Assembly: GCF_026340465.1 (NCBI RefSeq)
Contig: NZ_JAPEPC010000001.1
Coordinates: 1,429,501-1,493,500, forward strand
DNA length: 64,000 bases
Origin: Streptomyces sp. NBC_01306
GTDB lineage: Bacteria > Actinomycetota > Actinomycetes > Streptomycetales > Streptomycetaceae
Direction of reading: 5' to 3'
This document shows, one piece after another, positions 17,464-27,191 of the stretch (its first letter is position 1; each line of letters starts with the position of its first letter). The position numbers and the translations under genes are program-made. Below the pieces are notes generated by a model. It saw only the letters and a program-made list of their open reading frames with translations. It made no database searches and had not been told where the DNA came from.

Positions 17464-19187
17464 CAGAACTCTCCAGAGCGGTCGGTACGAATGCGTTCGA
17501 GCACCAGCAGCGACACGGCGCACACCAGCATCAGAATCGTGGAAAGCGCCATCGCCTGCCCGTAGTTGAGCTCACCGGCCCGCCCCAGCAGCCGTGCCAC
17601 CGCCACCGGGAGCGTCGGGTTGTCGGGCCTGGCGATGAAGACCGTCGCCCCGAACTCGCCCAGTGACACGGCGAACGCGAACCCGGCGGCGACCAGCAGC
17701 GCCCGCCGCACCATCGGCAGGTCCACCTCGCGCCAGGCCCGCAGCGGCGAGGCGCCGAGTACCGCCGCGGCCTCCCGCAGCCGCCCGTCCACCGCGCGCA
17801 GCACCGGCAGCATCGTCCGTACGACGAAGGGCACGCCCACCAGCGCCTGGGCCAGCGGCACCAGGATCCAGGACGACCGCAGATCCAGTGGCGGCTTGTC
17901 GAGGGTGATCAGGAACCCGAAGCCGACGGTGACCGCGGACACCCCGAGCGGGAGCATCAGCAGGGCGTCGAACCCGCGCACCAGCCGTCCCGCCCGCCGG
18001 GTGAGCGCCGCGGCCGCGAGTCCGCCGACAACCAGGGCGATCCCGGTCGCGGCCAGGGCGTACTGCACGGAGTTCCAGATCGCGTCGACCGGCGGAACCA
18101 GGAACGTACCGCCGCCGGCCCCCTGCGACTGGAGCGCCCGGTAGAACGTGAAGCCGTAGCCGCCGGGGCCGTCCAGCGAACGCGCGACCAGGACCCCGAG
18201 GGGCAGCAGGATCAGTACGGCGATCACCGCGAGCACCCCGCCGACCAGCGCCCACTGGCCCGCGCCCCGCGGACGTCGCGAGGTCTGCGCCGGGTCCACC
18301 AGGCTCAGCGCGGTCTCCCGGCGCCGCACGGTCCAGGCGTGCAGCGCCAGGATCGCTCCGACCGCGGCGAACTGCACCAGCGTCAGCACGGCCGCCGTCG
18401 GCAGGTCGAGCAGTTCGGCGGTCTCCCGGTAGATCTCCACCTCCAGCGTGGAGAAGGTGGGTCCGCCGAGGATCTGCACCACACCGAAGGAGGTGAAGGT
18501 GAAGAGGAAGACCATCAGTGAGGCCGCGGCCACCGCAGGCGTCAGCGCCGGCAGGGTCACCCGCCGCCAGGCGGCGAACCGGGAGGCGCCGAGCACCCGC
18601 GCGGCCTCCTCCTGACGCGGGTCGAGCTGCGACCAGAGGCCGCCCACGGTCCGTACGACCACCGCGTAGTTGAAGAAGACATGCGCGAGCAGGATCGCCC
18701 AGACGGTCGTGTCCAGGCGTACGCCCCACAGCTCGTCGAGCAGCCCACCGCGCCCGAGCAGGGCGAGGAACGCCGTCCCGACGACGACGGTGGGCAGCAC
18801 GAAGGGCACCGTCGCCACCGCGCGCAACAACTGCTTGCCGGGGAAGTCGAAGCGGGCGAAGACATACGCGCCCGGGAGCGCGATCAGCAGCGTCAGCCCG
18901 GTGGACGCGCACGCCTGCCAGGTGGTGAACCACAGGACATGCAGGATGTCGGGCTGGCTCAGCACCTCGCCGATCCGCCCGAACTGCCAGCTGCCGCCCG
19001 CCTTGAGGCCGCGGCCGACGATGGCTGTCACCGGGTACGCGAAGAAGACCGCGAAGAACGCGAAGGGCACGGCCATCAACGCGAGCCGCACCGCCGTCCG
19101 GCGCCGGGCCGCCCCGGTCGCGGGCGGCGGCCCGGCCTGCACCGCGGGTGCTACTTCAGGACGATCGAGGACCACGACTTGACCCAC
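17463..19187 (-). CDS. thiP: Thiamine ABC transporter permease, fused two-domain
   Basis: This 574-residue protein contains two binding-protein-dependent permease domains in tandem, each with an EAA loop (REEAARVLGASRFAAWRRV and LREAAAVLGASPLRAWREV are the readable motifs), and about 12 membrane spans. This fused layout is typical of ThiP and FbpB proteins. The GTG at 19187 overlaps the 3' end of thiB by 37 bases; a GTG at 19175 is an alternative start. The upstream TPP riboswitch identifies the substrate class. Confidence 0.88.
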   Translation of the reverse strand: MGQVVVLDRPEVAPAVQAGPPPATGAARRRTAVRLALMAVPFAFFAVFFAYPVTAIVGRGLKAGGSWQFGRIGEVLSQPDILHVLWFTTWQACASTGLTLLIALPGAYVFARFDFPGKQLLRAVATVPFVLPTVVVGTAFLALLGRGGLLDELWGVRLDTTVWAILLAHVFFNYAVVVRTVGGLWSQLDPRQEEAARVLGASRFAAWRRVTLPALTPAVAAASLMVFLFTFTSFGVVQILGGPTFSTLEVEIYRETAELLDLPTAAVLTLVQFAAVGAILALHAWTVRRRETALSLVDPAQTSRRPRGAGQWALVGGVLAVIAVLILLPLGVLVARSLDGPGGYGFTFYRALQSQGAGGGTFLVPPVDAIWNSVQYALAATGIALVVGGLAAAALTRRAGRLVRGFDALLMLPLGVSAVTVGFGFLITLDKPPLDLRSSWILVPLAQALVGVPFVVRTMLPVLRAVDGRLREAAAVLGASPLRAWREVDLPMVRRALLVAAGFAFAVSLGEFGATVFIARPDNPTLPVAVARLLGRAGELNYGQAMALSTILMLVCAVSLLVLERIRTDRSGEF

Positions 19188-20275
19188 TGATCACGGTTCT
19201 TGGCGATCGTGCCGGGTGCGACGGTCTCGGGCGCGGTGACCTTCGCACCGAACTTCGTGAACACCGCGGGCTCCTTCGCGCCCTTGACCACCGGGTCCAC
19301 GAACATGTTGAGCGGCATGTCCTCCTGGAACTTCTTGCTGATCAGGAAGTCGATCAGGGCCTTGCCGCCCGCCTCGTTCTTCGCGCCGTCCAGCAGCCCG
19401 GCGAACTCGATCTGCCGGAAGCAGGTGGAGGTGGCGACGCCGGTCGGGGCGGTCTTCGGCTGCGGCTTGGCGTACAGCACCTCGGCGGGCGGGCTCGACG
19501 CGTACGAGACGACGAGCGGCCGGTCGCCCTTGGCCTTCTTGCCGCCCGCCGAGCCGGAGAAGTCGTTGTTGTACGCCTGCTCCCAGCCGTCGTCGACCTT
19601 GACGCCGTTGGCCCGGAGCTTCTTCCAGTACGCCTGCCAGCCGTCGTTCCCGTACTTCGCGACCGTGCCGAGCATGAAGCCGAGCCCGGGTGAGGACGTG
19701 GCCACGTTCTCGGTGACCAGCAGGTTCTTGTACTGCGGCTTGATCAGGTCGTCGAAGCTGCGGGGCGGGGCGATCTTGTGGTCGGCGAAGTACTTCTTGT
19801 CGTAGTTGACGCAGAGGTCGCCGCTGTCGATGGGGGTGACCCGGTGCTTCGCCGCGTCAAGCTGTACCCCGGAAGCGACCTGGTCCAGGCCCTTCGCCCG
19901 GTACGGCGTGAAGAGGTTGTTGTCGAGCGCCCGCGACAGCAGGGTGTTGTCGACGCCGAAGAAGACGTCGCCGCGGGGGGAGCCCTTGCTGAGGATCTCC
20001 TGGTTGAGCGCGGCGCCGGCGTCCCCGCTCTTGAGGACGTGGACGGTGTAGCCGGTCTCCTTCGTGAACTCCTTGAGCACGGCGGGAGATGCGGCGAAAG
20101 AGTCGTGGCTGACCAGCGTCACGACCTTGGAGTTCTCGGCGCCCGAACCGGAGTCGTCGGAACCTCCGCAGGCGGCGAGCGTCGAGACGCCCAGCGCGGC
20201 GGCCAGCGCGGTGACGGTCAGCTTCCGGGTGGTCAGCGTTCTGCCGGACGTACGCGCTCGCTTGGTGGTGCTCAC
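19151..20275 (-). CDS. thiB: Thiamine-binding lipoprotein
   Basis: This 374-residue substrate-binding protein starts with GTG at 20275, with an AGGAGG-type site directly upstream. The signal peptide ends in a lipobox (LAAC, Cys36) followed by a Gly/Ser/Asp linker typical of streptomycete lipoproteins. The mature part has the thiB/iron-binding-type fold segments TLVSHDSFAASPAVL, FFGVDNTLLSRAL and FRQIEFAGLLDGAKN. It is the first gene of the operon, 36 bases after a GC-rich hairpin and 84 after a TPP riboswitch. Confidence 0.9.
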   Translation of the reverse strand: MSTTKRARTSGRTLTTRKLTVTALAAALGVSTLAACGGSDDSGSGAENSKVVTLVSHDSFAASPAVLKEFTKETGYTVHVLKSGDAGAALNQEILSKGSPRGDVFFGVDNTLLSRALDNNLFTPYRAKGLDQVASGVQLDAAKHRVTPIDSGDLCVNYDKKYFADHKIAPPRSFDDLIKPQYKNLLVTENVATSSPGLGFMLGTVAKYGNDGWQAYWKKLRANGVKVDDGWEQAYNNDFSGSAGGKKAKGDRPLVVSYASSPPAEVLYAKPQPKTAPTGVATSTCFRQIEFAGLLDGAKNEAGGKALIDFLISKKFQEDMPLNMFVDPVVKGAKEPAVFTKFGAKVTAPETVAPGTIAKNRDQWVKSWSSIVLK

Positions 20276-20311
20276 TGATTCCTCCTGGGATGGCATCCAG
20301 GAAGAGACGCG

Positions 20312-20339
20312 GCCCTGCCCGCGGGAGAGCGGGCAGGGC
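20312..20339 (-). terminator. Expression-platform hairpin between the TPP riboswitch and thiB
   Basis: A perfect 11-base GC stem (20312-20322 with 20329-20339) with a six-base loop lies just downstream of the riboswitch on the minus strand and before the thiB ribosome-binding site. It is the obvious candidate for a transcription terminator controlled by the aptamer, although only a weak pyrimidine tract (TCTCTTCC) follows. Confidence 0.75.
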
Positions 20340-20358
20340 TGAACAGCTTGAGTAGAGA

Positions 20359-20446
20359 CCGAACTTCCTACCCGGAATGACCCGGGCAAGGTCCAGAGGG
20401 TCTGCGGCATGGCCGCACTCTCAGCGCTGTGGCGCTCCCCTGTCGG
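20359..20446 (-). ncRNA. TPP riboswitch (thi-box)
   Basis: Read on the minus strand, the element has the invariant THI-box parts in order: CAGGGGAGC, the pyrimidine-binding CTGAGA, a variable hairpin, ACCCTCTGGACCTT, and the pyrophosphate-binding part ending GGGTAGGAAG. Its closing helix pairs CCGA with TCGG. It lies upstream of the thiamine importer operon, so thiamine pyrophosphate is expected to shut the operon off. Confidence 0.93.
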
Positions 20447-20523
20447 AATATGAAAATGTGCGACCCACGTTACACGGGCCCTGCAACGGCCGGACGGGCC
20501 CTGCCGCTGATGCCCCGGTGGTC

Positions 20524-21630
20524 CTACCGCTCGGCGGCCGCCAGCTGCCCGCACGCTCCGTCGATCTCCTGGCCACGGGTGTCCCGTACGGTCACGGGGA
20601 CACCGTGCGCGGCGATGGCGGCGACGAACGCCTTCTCGTCCTCCGGCCGGGACGCGGTCCACTTGGAGCCCGGTGTCGGGTTGAGCGGGATCAGGTTGAC
20701 ATGGACCGGCTTGCCCTTGAGCAGCCGTCCGAGCCGGTCGCCCCGCCAGGCGTGGTCGTTGATGTCGCGGATGAGCGCGTACTCGATGGAAACTCGGCGG
20801 CCGGACTTCGCGGCGTACTCCCAGGCCGCGTCCAGCACCTCACGGACCTTCCACCGGGTGTTCACCGGGACGAGGGTGTCGCGCAGCTCGTCGTCGGGCG
20901 CGTGCAGCGAGACCGCGAGGCGGCACTTGAAGCCCTCGTCGGCGAAGCGCAGCATCGCGGGCACCAGGCCGACCGTGGACACGGTGATCCCGCGCTGCGA
21001 GAGGCCGAGGCCGTCGGGCTCGGGGTCGGTCAGCCGGCGGATCGAGCCGACCACCCGCTTGTAGTTGGCGAGGGGCTCGCCCATGCCCATGAAGACGATG
21101 TTGGAGAGCCGCGCGGGCCCGCCGGGCACCTCGCCGTCGCGCAGGGCACGCATACCGTCGACGATCTGGTGGACGATCTCGGCCGTCGACAGATTGCGGT
21201 CGAGGCCCGCCTGTCCGGTGGCGCAGAAGGGACAGTTCATGCCGCAGCCGGCCTGCGAGGAGATGCACATCGTCACCCGGTCCGGGTAGCGCATCAGGAC
21301 GGACTCGACCAGCGTGCCGTCGTGCAGCTTCCAGAGCGTCTTACGGGTGGTGTCGTCGTCACAGCTGATGTGGCGCACCACACTCATCAGGTCGGGGAGC
21401 AGCGCCTCCCGCAGCTTCTCGCGCGAAGCGGCCGGGATGTCGGTCCACTCGGCGGGGTCGTGGGCGTACCGCGCGAAGTAGTGCTGCGACAGCTGCTTGG
21501 CGCGGAACGGCTTCTCGCCGGTCTCGGCCACGGCGTCCTTGCGCTCGGCGGGCGTGAGGTCGGCGAGGTGGAGCGGGGGCTTCTTGGCTCCGCGGGGCGC
21601 GACGAAAGTGAGTTCTCCGGGCTTAGGCAT
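20524..21630 (-). CDS. rlmN: 23S rRNA (adenine-2503-C2)/tRNA A37 methyltransferase, radical SAM
   Basis: This 368-residue enzyme methylates C2 of A2503 in 23S rRNA and of A37 in some tRNAs, using a [4Fe-4S] cluster. The radical-SAM motif is CGMNCPFC (Cys129, Cys133, Cys136). The [10 protein letters not shown] segment and the catalytic Cys near the C-terminus (IDGACGQL) are present. It precedes the thiamine operon on the same strand but ends 78 bases before the riboswitch. Cfr, the resistance relative, is less likely given the core location and typical RlmN features. Confidence 0.94.
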   Translation of the reverse strand: MPKPGELTFVAPRGAKKPPLHLADLTPAERKDAVAETGEKPFRAKQLSQHYFARYAHDPAEWTDIPAASREKLREALLPDLMSVVRHISCDDDTTRKTLWKLHDGTLVESVLMRYPDRVTMCISSQAGCGMNCPFCATGQAGLDRNLSTAEIVHQIVDGMRALRDGEVPGGPARLSNIVFMGMGEPLANYKRVVGSIRRLTDPEPDGLGLSQRGITVSTVGLVPAMLRFADEGFKCRLAVSLHAPDDELRDTLVPVNTRWKVREVLDAAWEYAAKSGRRVSIEYALIRDINDHAWRGDRLGRLLKGKPVHVNLIPLNPTPGSKWTASRPEDEKAFVAAIAAHGVPVTVRDTRGQEIDGACGQLAAAER

Positions 21631-21754
21631 GGTCCATCCAGTGTCGCAGACACTCAGTGGTCCGCCGGGCCGTCGCCCGGAGGCTGTGCAATGGTCGGCG
21701 GAGCCGGTCGTCAGGGGCGGTGCCGGTGGGCGCCTCCCGGCCGGAGGGCGCCTG

Positions 21755-22417
21755 TCACTGCCCCATCAGCTCTCTGACCGCTTGTTCCGTCCAGTGGCCG
21801 GCCGCCCCGGGCGCCGACGCCACATAGGCAGCCACCGTGCCCGCGTCCCAGGCACCGGCCTCCAGCAGGCCGGAGGCGATGTAGCGCACATACGCCGGAG
21901 ACGGCTCGGTCACCGGCAGATCGCCCGAGCCCCAGGGGGCGGTGAAGGTGAGCACGGGCAGCCCGTCCACCTGGCCGGGGTGGATGAGCGTCTCGTACCG
22001 GCCATTGCCCAGCCTTGCCACGCCGCAGGCGAGCACCTGCGCCAGGTCGAGATCCTTGGCCGGCTCCTTGCCCATCTCCTGAGCGGCGATGTCCGAGAAC
22101 TGGGACGCCGAGACGAGATGGGCACGGCCGAGCACCCGCCCCTCCCCCTGTGGGTCGTAGAAGGCCCGGCCGCCGCCCCAGACAGGTGACCGGGTCGCGA
22201 AGTACAGGGTCCCCGGCAGCTCTACCGGGACCGATCGTCCGGGCAGGGACCGATCCCGGCACCCCGGATACTCCGCGCCCGTTCCGGGCAGCCGGCCGCC
22301 CTTGATGTAGTACGAGAGCCGGTCCAGGTGCATGTTCGAGCCGTACGAGGCGTACCAGACCCGCGACGGCGACCGGTCGTCCGTGCGGCCCGGCTCAATG
22401 GGGTGTGCGGTCGTCAT
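21755..22417 (-). CDS. Gamma-glutamylcyclotransferase-fold protein
   Basis: This 220-residue protein begins with the GGCT-fold phosphate-loop signature WYASYGSNM, followed by a segment rich in Gly/Pro and a conserved [15 protein letters not shown] motif. Homologues in streptomycetes are often labelled hypothetical, or histone deacetylase without good reason. The fold suggests a cyclotransferase or amine-transfer reaction, but the substrate is unknown. ATG at 22417 is chosen because an AGGAG site lies eight bases upstream; a GTG at 22426 would sit on that site. It is followed by rlmN on the same strand. Confidence 0.75.
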   Translation of the reverse strand: MTTAHPIEPGRTDDRSPSRVWYASYGSNMHLDRLSYYIKGGRLPGTGAEYPGCRDRSLPGRSVPVELPGTLYFATRSPVWGGGRAFYDPQGEGRVLGRAHLVSASQFSDIAAQEMGKEPAKDLDLAQVLACGVARLGNGRYETLIHPGQVDGLPVLTFTAPWGSGDLPVTEPSPAYVRYIASGLLEAGAWDAGTVAAYVASAPGAAGHWTEQAVRELMGQ

Positions 22418-22447
22418 ACGCGCCACTCCTGAAGGTGATGGGCAGAC

Positions 22448-22495
22448 ACCGGAGGGAGGGCCCGCCGTCCTGTGGACGACGCCCCTCCCTCCGGT
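22448..22495 (-). terminator. Terminator after cdsA
   Basis: A 13-base perfect stem (22448-22460 with 22483-22495) encloses a 22-base loop that can itself fold (GTCC/GGAC). It lies 58 bases after the cdsA stop codon and is the likely end of the pyrH-frr-cdsA transcript. Confidence 0.8.
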
Positions 22496-22552
22496 GAAGA
22501 CACAGGTGAAGACGTAGGTGAAGAGGCAGGCAGAAGAGCCGTACCGCCGGTC

Positions 22553-23653
22553 TCAGGAGCCGACGAAGAGCACCATCAGCAGCCAGACGACGGGTGCGGT
22601 GGGCAGCAGGGAGTCCAGCCGGTCCATGATCCCGCCGTGGCCCGGCAGCAGCGTTCCCATGTCCTTGATCCCGAGATCCCTCTTGATCATGGACTCGCCC
22701 AGGTCGCCCAGGGTGGCGGTGGCCGCGACGGCGAGGCCGAGCAGCAGACCCTGCCACCACTGCCCGTCGTCGATCAGGAACTGCATACACAGGGCGCCCG
22801 CCACCATCGCGAAGCTGACCGCCCCGAACAGACCCTCCCTGGTCTTTCCGGGGCTGATGCGCGGCGCGAGCTTGTGCTTGCCGAAGCGCCAGCCGATCGC
22901 GTACGCACCCGTGTCGCTGACGACGGTCAGCAGCAGGAACGTGAGCACCCGCCAGGGCCCGTCGTCGGCGGTCAGCAGCAGCGCCACGAACGTCGCGAGG
23001 AACGGCACGTAGAACGCGGCGAACACACCCGCCGTGACGTCCCTGAGGTAGCCGTCGGGCGACTCGGTCATCCGCCAGACCAGAACGGCGAGCGCCGTGA
23101 GCGCCATGGCGATCCAGGCGCCCTCGGTCCCGCGCACGTACCCGGCGACGACCATGGCGGCGCCGCCCACCGCGAGCGGAATCAGCGGCGCCTTGATGCC
23201 CTTGCGCTCGCCGAGCCGGGAGGTGAGCTCCCAGAGGCCGACGACCACGGCGACCGCGATCACGATGACGAAGGCGGCCTTCCAGATGAAGAGGGAGGCG
23301 GCCACCACCACGCCGAGGCCGAGGCCGACCCCTATCGCCGACCGCAGATCGCGGCCGGCCTTCTTCTTCTCCGGAGGCGGCGGGGCTGGCATGGGCTCCT
23401 GCGGCATCTCGTCACGGAACGGGGGGCCACTCGGGCGAGCGGCCCCCCGTTCATGGTCGGCACGGCCGTGCTCGTGACGGCCACCGTCTTCGGCGTCTCT
23501 GCCTGCGTCGGGCACGATGGGCATGGGCCGAGTCTGCTCAACTTCATGCTCGCCGTATGCGGGACCCGCCGGGACAGCGTCCTGGTCGGGGGCGGGTCGC
23601 CGTTCCCCGACGGGGTGGCCGCTCTGCGGAGCACCCCAGGAAGAGTCGTTCAT
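22553..23653 (-). CDS. cdsA: Phosphatidate cytidylyltransferase (CDP-diglyceride synthase)
   Basis: This 366-residue integral membrane enzyme makes CDP-diacylglycerol from phosphatidate and CTP, the branch point of phospholipid synthesis. A long charged Pro/Glu/Arg-rich cytoplasmic N-terminus (about 100 residues) precedes eight or so membrane spans. The family signature KRDLGIKDMGTLLPGHGG is near the C-terminus and includes the metal-binding Asp. The ATG at 23653 shares one base with the frr stop (TGATG), so translation is coupled to frr. Confidence 0.94.
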   Translation of the reverse strand: MNDSSWGAPQSGHPVGERRPAPDQDAVPAGPAYGEHEVEQTRPMPIVPDAGRDAEDGGRHEHGRADHERGAARPSGPPFRDEMPQEPMPAPPPPEKKKAGRDLRSAIGVGLGLGVVVAASLFIWKAAFVIVIAVAVVVGLWELTSRLGERKGIKAPLIPLAVGGAAMVVAGYVRGTEGAWIAMALTALAVLVWRMTESPDGYLRDVTAGVFAAFYVPFLATFVALLLTADDGPWRVLTFLLLTVVSDTGAYAIGWRFGKHKLAPRISPGKTREGLFGAVSFAMVAGALCMQFLIDDGQWWQGLLLGLAVAATATLGDLGESMIKRDLGIKDMGTLLPGHGGIMDRLDSLLPTAPVVWLLMVLFVGS

Positions 23654-24210
23654 CAGACCTCGAGCAGCTCGGCTTCCTTGTGCTTGAGCAGCTCGTCCAC
23701 CTGCGCGACGTACTTCGCGGTGGTGTCGTCGAGCTCCTTCTCGGCACGGCGGCCCTCGTCCTCGCCAACCTCGCCGTCCTTGATCATCTTGTCGATCGTC
23801 TCCTTGGCCTTGCGGCGGACGGAGCGGATCGAGATCTTGGAGTCCTCGGCCTTGGTCCTGGCGACCTTGATGTACTCCTTGCGGCGCTCACCGGTCAGTT
23901 CGGGGAACGTCACCCGGATGATGTTGCCGTCGTTGCTCGGGTTGACGCCGAGGTCCGAGTCGCGGATGGCCTGCTCGATGTTGCGCAGCGAGGTCTTGTC
24001 GAACGGGGTCACCACGGCCATCCGGGCCTCCGGCACGGAGAACGAGGCGAGCTGGTTGATCGGGGTCAGCGCGCCGTAGTACTCCGCCACGATCTTGTTG
24101 AACATCGCCGGGTGCGCACGGCCGGTGCGGATCGCGGCGAAGTCCTCCTTGGCGACGACGACGGCCTTCTCCATCTTCTCCTCGGCCTCGAGGAGGGTCT
24201 CTTCGATCAC
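23653..24210 (-). CDS. frr: Ribosome recycling factor
   Basis: This 185-residue protein splits post-termination ribosomes together with EF-G. The GTG at 24210 is chosen because an AGGAG site lies six bases upstream and the result matches the usual 185-residue length; an upstream ATG at 24225 would place the AGGAG site inside the gene. Family segments [25 protein letters not shown] and [13 protein letters not shown] are intact. It follows pyrH by about 175 bases and overlaps cdsA by one base. Confidence 0.96.
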   Translation of the reverse strand: MIEETLLEAEEKMEKAVVVAKEDFAAIRTGRAHPAMFNKIVAEYYGALTPINQLASFSVPEARMAVVTPFDKTSLRNIEQAIRDSDLGVNPSNDGNIIRVTFPELTGERRKEYIKVARTKAEDSKISIRSVRRKAKETIDKMIKDGEVGEDEGRRAEKELDDTTAKYVAQVDELLKHKEAELLEV

Positions 24211-24385
24211 CACTTGCTCCTGCATGTCTTGAGTGGGCCCGCGTTCTCAGGCCCTGGAGTAAACCCGCGTCTTGCCCTGCACGGTGTCCGACCGGCAGGT
24301 TCTTGTCGGTCCTGTTGGCCTCTCGGCCTCTCGGCCTCGTGACCGCGTGGCCCCTTGGCTCTCCTGAGCGGCCGTCCCCCGGTTC

Positions 24386-25168
24386 TCAGGCCCGGGTGCC
24401 CTGGTCGTTCACAAGAGTCCCGATCTTCTCACCCTTGACGGCCCGCGCGATATTGCCCGAAGCCAGCAGCTCGAAGACGAGGATCGGCAGACTGTTGTCA
24501 CGGCAGAGGGTGATGGCGGTCGCGTCGGCGACCTTGAGGTTGCGGTTCAGTACCTCGCTGTACTCCAGCGCGTCGTACTTCACCGCGTCGGGGTTCTTCT
24601 TCGGGTCGGAGTCGTAGACCCCGTCCACCCCGTTCTTGCCCATGAGCAGCGCCTCGGCGTCGATCTCCAGGGCGCGCTGCGCGGCGGTGGTGTCGGTGGA
24701 GAAGTACGGCATGCCCATGCCCGCACCGAAGATGACGACGCGTCCCTTCTCCAGGTGACGGACGGCGCGCAGCGGGATGTACGGCTCCGCGACCTGCCCC
24801 ATGGTGATGGCGGTCTGGACGCGGGAGTCGATCCCCTCCTTCTCCAGGAAGTCCTGGAGGGCGAGGCAGTTCATGACCGTACCGAGCATGCCCATGTAGT
24901 CGGAGCGGGCCCGGTCCATGCCGCGCTGCTGGAGCTCGGCGCCGCGGAAGAAGTTGCCGCCGCCGATGACGACGGCGATCTCGGCGCCGTCACGGACGAC
25001 CGCCGCGATCTCGCGGGCGATGGCGTGCACGACGTCGGGGTCGACACCGAGGCCACCACCGCCGGCGAACGCCTCACCCGACAGCTTCAGCATGAAGCGG
25101 CCGTGCCTCTTGACGTCGCCGGTACTGCCGTCGTCGGTCCTGTCGGCGTTTTTGTCGGCCTGTTCCAT
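24386..25168 (-). CDS. pyrH: UMP kinase
   Basis: This 260-residue amino-acid-kinase-fold enzyme phosphorylates UMP to UDP. It has the GEAFAG P-loop-like start (KLSGEAFAG), GGGNFFRG for UMP binding and the Asp-rich [20 protein letters not shown] segment. The N-terminus is about 20 residues longer than in enterobacterial PyrH. ATG at 25168 follows GGAGA. It lies between tsf and frr, the standard bacterial order. Confidence 0.95.
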   Translation of the reverse strand: MEQADKNADRTDDGSTGDVKRHGRFMLKLSGEAFAGGGGLGVDPDVVHAIAREIAAVVRDGAEIAVVIGGGNFFRGAELQQRGMDRARSDYMGMLGTVMNCLALQDFLEKEGIDSRVQTAITMGQVAEPYIPLRAVRHLEKGRVVIFGAGMGMPYFSTDTTAAQRALEIDAEALLMGKNGVDGVYDSDPKKNPDAVKYDALEYSEVLNRNLKVADATAITLCRDNSLPILVFELLASGNIARAVKGEKIGTLVNDQGTRA

Positions 25169-25195
25169 GGAGATCTCCTCGTGCGCATACGAAGA

Positions 25196-25241
25196 AGGCC
25201 ATTGCCGGGGGTCCTTGCGGTTCCCTGTGCGGCAATGGCCT
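25196..25241 (-). terminator. Terminator after tsf
   Basis: A perfect 12-base stem (25196-25207 with 25230-25241) with a 22-base loop lies about 85 bases after the tsf stop and before pyrH. On the minus strand it is followed by TTCTTCG. Confidence 0.75.
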
Positions 25242-25325
25242 CCTCGTCAGATCTGCGGCCGTCCGGCGCGGACCCGGGCGGCTGCGTCAGACCCTATCGG
25301 GGTCTTCGGTGGATCGCGTACAGAC

Positions 25326-26162
25326 TCAGATGCCGACCTTGATGCGCGAGAAGCGCTTCAGGGTGACACCGGCCTCGTCCAGGACCTTCTGGACGGACTT
25401 CTTGTTGTCCAGGGCGTACGGCTGACCCAGGAGCGTGGCTTCCTTGAAGAAGCCGTTGACCCGGCCCTCGACGATCTTCGGAAGAGCGGCCTCGGGCTTG
25501 CCCTCGGCGCGCGTGGTCTCCTCGGCGACGCGACGCTCGGCCTCCACGACCTCGGCCGGGACGTCCTCGCGGTCCAGGTACTTCGGCGCGAACGCGGCGA
25601 TGTGCTGCGCGATACCGCGGGCGAGCTCGGCGTCGGCCTTGTCCAGCTCGACCAGGACACCGATCTGCGGGGGCAGGTCGGGCATGGTGCGGTGCATGTA
25701 CGAGGTCACGTAGGCGCCCGAGAACTGCGCGAAGCGGTCCAGGACGATCTTCTCGCCGAGGTTGGCGTTGGCCTCGTCGACGTACGCCTGGACGGTCTTG
25801 CCGGCCTCGATCTCGGACGCGAGGAGCGCCGCGATGTCGGCGGGGGAGGTCGCGGCGACGTGGGCGGCGAGCGCGTTGGCGACAGCCTGGAACTTGTCAC
25901 CCTTGGCGACGAAGTCCGTCTCGCACTTCAGCTCGACCAGGACACCGGAGGTGTTGTCGTCGGCGATGAGGGAGACGACGGCGCCGTTCTCGGCGGAGCG
26001 GCCCTCGCGCTTGGCGACACCCTTCTGGCCCTTGATGCGGAGCGCCTCGACGGCCTTGTCGACACTGCCGTCGGCCTCGTCGAGCGCCTTCTTGCAGTCC
26101 ATCATGCCGGCGCCGGTGAGCTCACGGAGCTTCTTGACGTCAGCGGCGGTGTAGTTCGCCAT
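25326..26162 (-). CDS. tsf: Translation elongation factor Ts
   Basis: This 278-residue nucleotide-exchange factor for EF-Tu has the N-terminal signature LRELTGAGMMDCKKAL, the TDFVAK segment of the core domain, and a conserved C-terminal SRIKVGI. ATG at 26162 begins the family homology (MANYTAADVKKL); the frame is open for 26 codons upstream without homology. It follows rpsB with a strong hairpin in between and is followed by a terminator. Confidence 0.96.
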   Translation of the reverse strand: MANYTAADVKKLRELTGAGMMDCKKALDEADGSVDKAVEALRIKGQKGVAKREGRSAENGAVVSLIADDNTSGVLVELKCETDFVAKGDKFQAVANALAAHVAATSPADIAALLASEIEAGKTVQAYVDEANANLGEKIVLDRFAQFSGAYVTSYMHRTMPDLPPQIGVLVELDKADAELARGIAQHIAAFAPKYLDREDVPAEVVEAERRVAEETTRAEGKPEAALPKIVEGRVNGFFKEATLLGQPYALDNKKSVQKVLDEAGVTLKRFSRIKVGI

Positions 26163-26206
26163 GATCGTGAATTTCTCTCTCGAAGTCTGAAAGATCTTAC
26201 GGGTGA

Positions 26207-26234
26207 ACGGCGGAGGCCCGGAGGCCTCCGCCGT
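26207..26234 (-). terminator. Intercistronic hairpin between rpsB and tsf
   Basis: ACGGCGGAGGCC (26207-26218) and GGCCTCCGCCGT (26223-26234) form a perfect 12-base stem with a four-base loop, UCCG on the minus strand. It is a probable attenuator that would set the rpsB:tsf ratio. Confidence 0.75.
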
Positions 26235-26255
26235 CAACAACCGAACCGGTGAGGG

Positions 26256-27191
26256 TCAGGCCTGCTCAGCGTCCGCGGCCGGGGCGGCGGGCGCCTCGGC
26301 GGCAGGGGCCTCGGCAGCGGGCGCCTCGGTGGCGGCCTCGGCGACCGGAGCCTCGGCGTCGGCGACCTTCTCGGTCTCGGCAGAGGTCTGGACGACCTCG
26401 GCGCCGTCCTTCTTCTCACCGTCGAGCAGGTCACGCTCCCACTCGGCGAGCGGCTCGGAAGCAGCCTTCTCGCCCGGCTTCTGGTCGCCGGTCGCAGCGC
26501 CGGAGCGGGCGATGAGGCCCTCGGCGACGGCGTCGGCGATCACGCGGGTGAGCAGGGTGACGGAGCGGATCGCGTCGTCGTTGCCCGGGATCTTGTAGTC
26601 GACCTCGTCGGGGTCGCAGTTGGTGTCGAGGATCGCGACGACCGGGATGTGGAGCTTGCGCGCCTCACCGACGGCGATGTGCTCCTTCTTGGTGTCGACG
26701 ATCCAGACGGCGCTGGGCACCTTCTGCATCTCGCGGATACCACCGAGGGTCTTCTCCAGCTTGGCCTTCTCGCGCGAGAGGACCAGGAGCTCCTTCTTGG
26801 TGAGGCCGGAGGCGGCCACGTCCTCGAAGTCGATCTGCTCAAGCTCCTTCAGACGCTGAAGGCGCTTGTAGACGGTGGAGAAGTTCGTCAGCATGCCGCC
26901 GAGCCAACGCTGGTTGACGTAGGGCATGCCCACGCGCGTCGCCTGCTCGGCGATCGCTTCCTGGGCCTGCTTCTTGGTACCCACGAACATGATGGAGCCG
27001 CCGTGCGCGACGGTCTCCTTGACGAACTCGTAGGCGCGGTCGATGTACGACAGCGACTGGAGCAGGTCGATGATGTAGATGCCGTTGCGCTCCGTGAAGA
27101 TGAAGCGCTTCATCTTCGGGTTCCAACGACGGGTCTGGTGACCGAAGTGGACGCCGCTTTCCAGCAGCTCCCGCATCGTGACGACGGCCAT
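26256..27191 (-). CDS. rpsB: 30S ribosomal protein S2, with acidic Ala-rich tail
   Basis: This 311-residue S2 protein has the core segments [32 protein letters not shown] and LGGMLTNF. The C-terminal 60 or so residues are a low-complexity extension of repeated Glu/Ala/Pro units ([12 protein letters not shown]), not seen in E. coli S2 but common in streptomycetes. ATG at 27191 follows AAGGAG eight bases upstream. It heads the rpsB-tsf-pyrH-frr-cdsA cluster and is divergent from the M23 gene. Confidence 0.96.
   Translation of the reverse strand: MAVVTMRELLESGVHFGHQTRRWNPKMKRFIFTERNGIYIIDLLQSLSYIDRAYEFVKETVAHGGSIMFVGTKKQAQEAIAEQATRVGMPYVNQRWLGGMLTNFSTVYKRLQRLKELEQIDFEDVAASGLTKKELLVLSREKAKLEKTLGGIREMQKVPSAVWIVDTKKEHIAVGEARKLHIPVVAILDTNCDPDEVDYKIPGNDDAIRSVTLLTRVIADAVAEGLIARSGAATGDQKPGEKAASEPLAEWERDLLDGEKKDGAEVVQTSAETEKVADAEAPVAEAATEAPAAEAPAAEAPAAPAADAEQA

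Noticed and set aside
24302..24362. Short repeats (GGCCTCTC) between pyrH and frr
   Set aside because: Only two or three imperfect units; no evidence of function or mobility.
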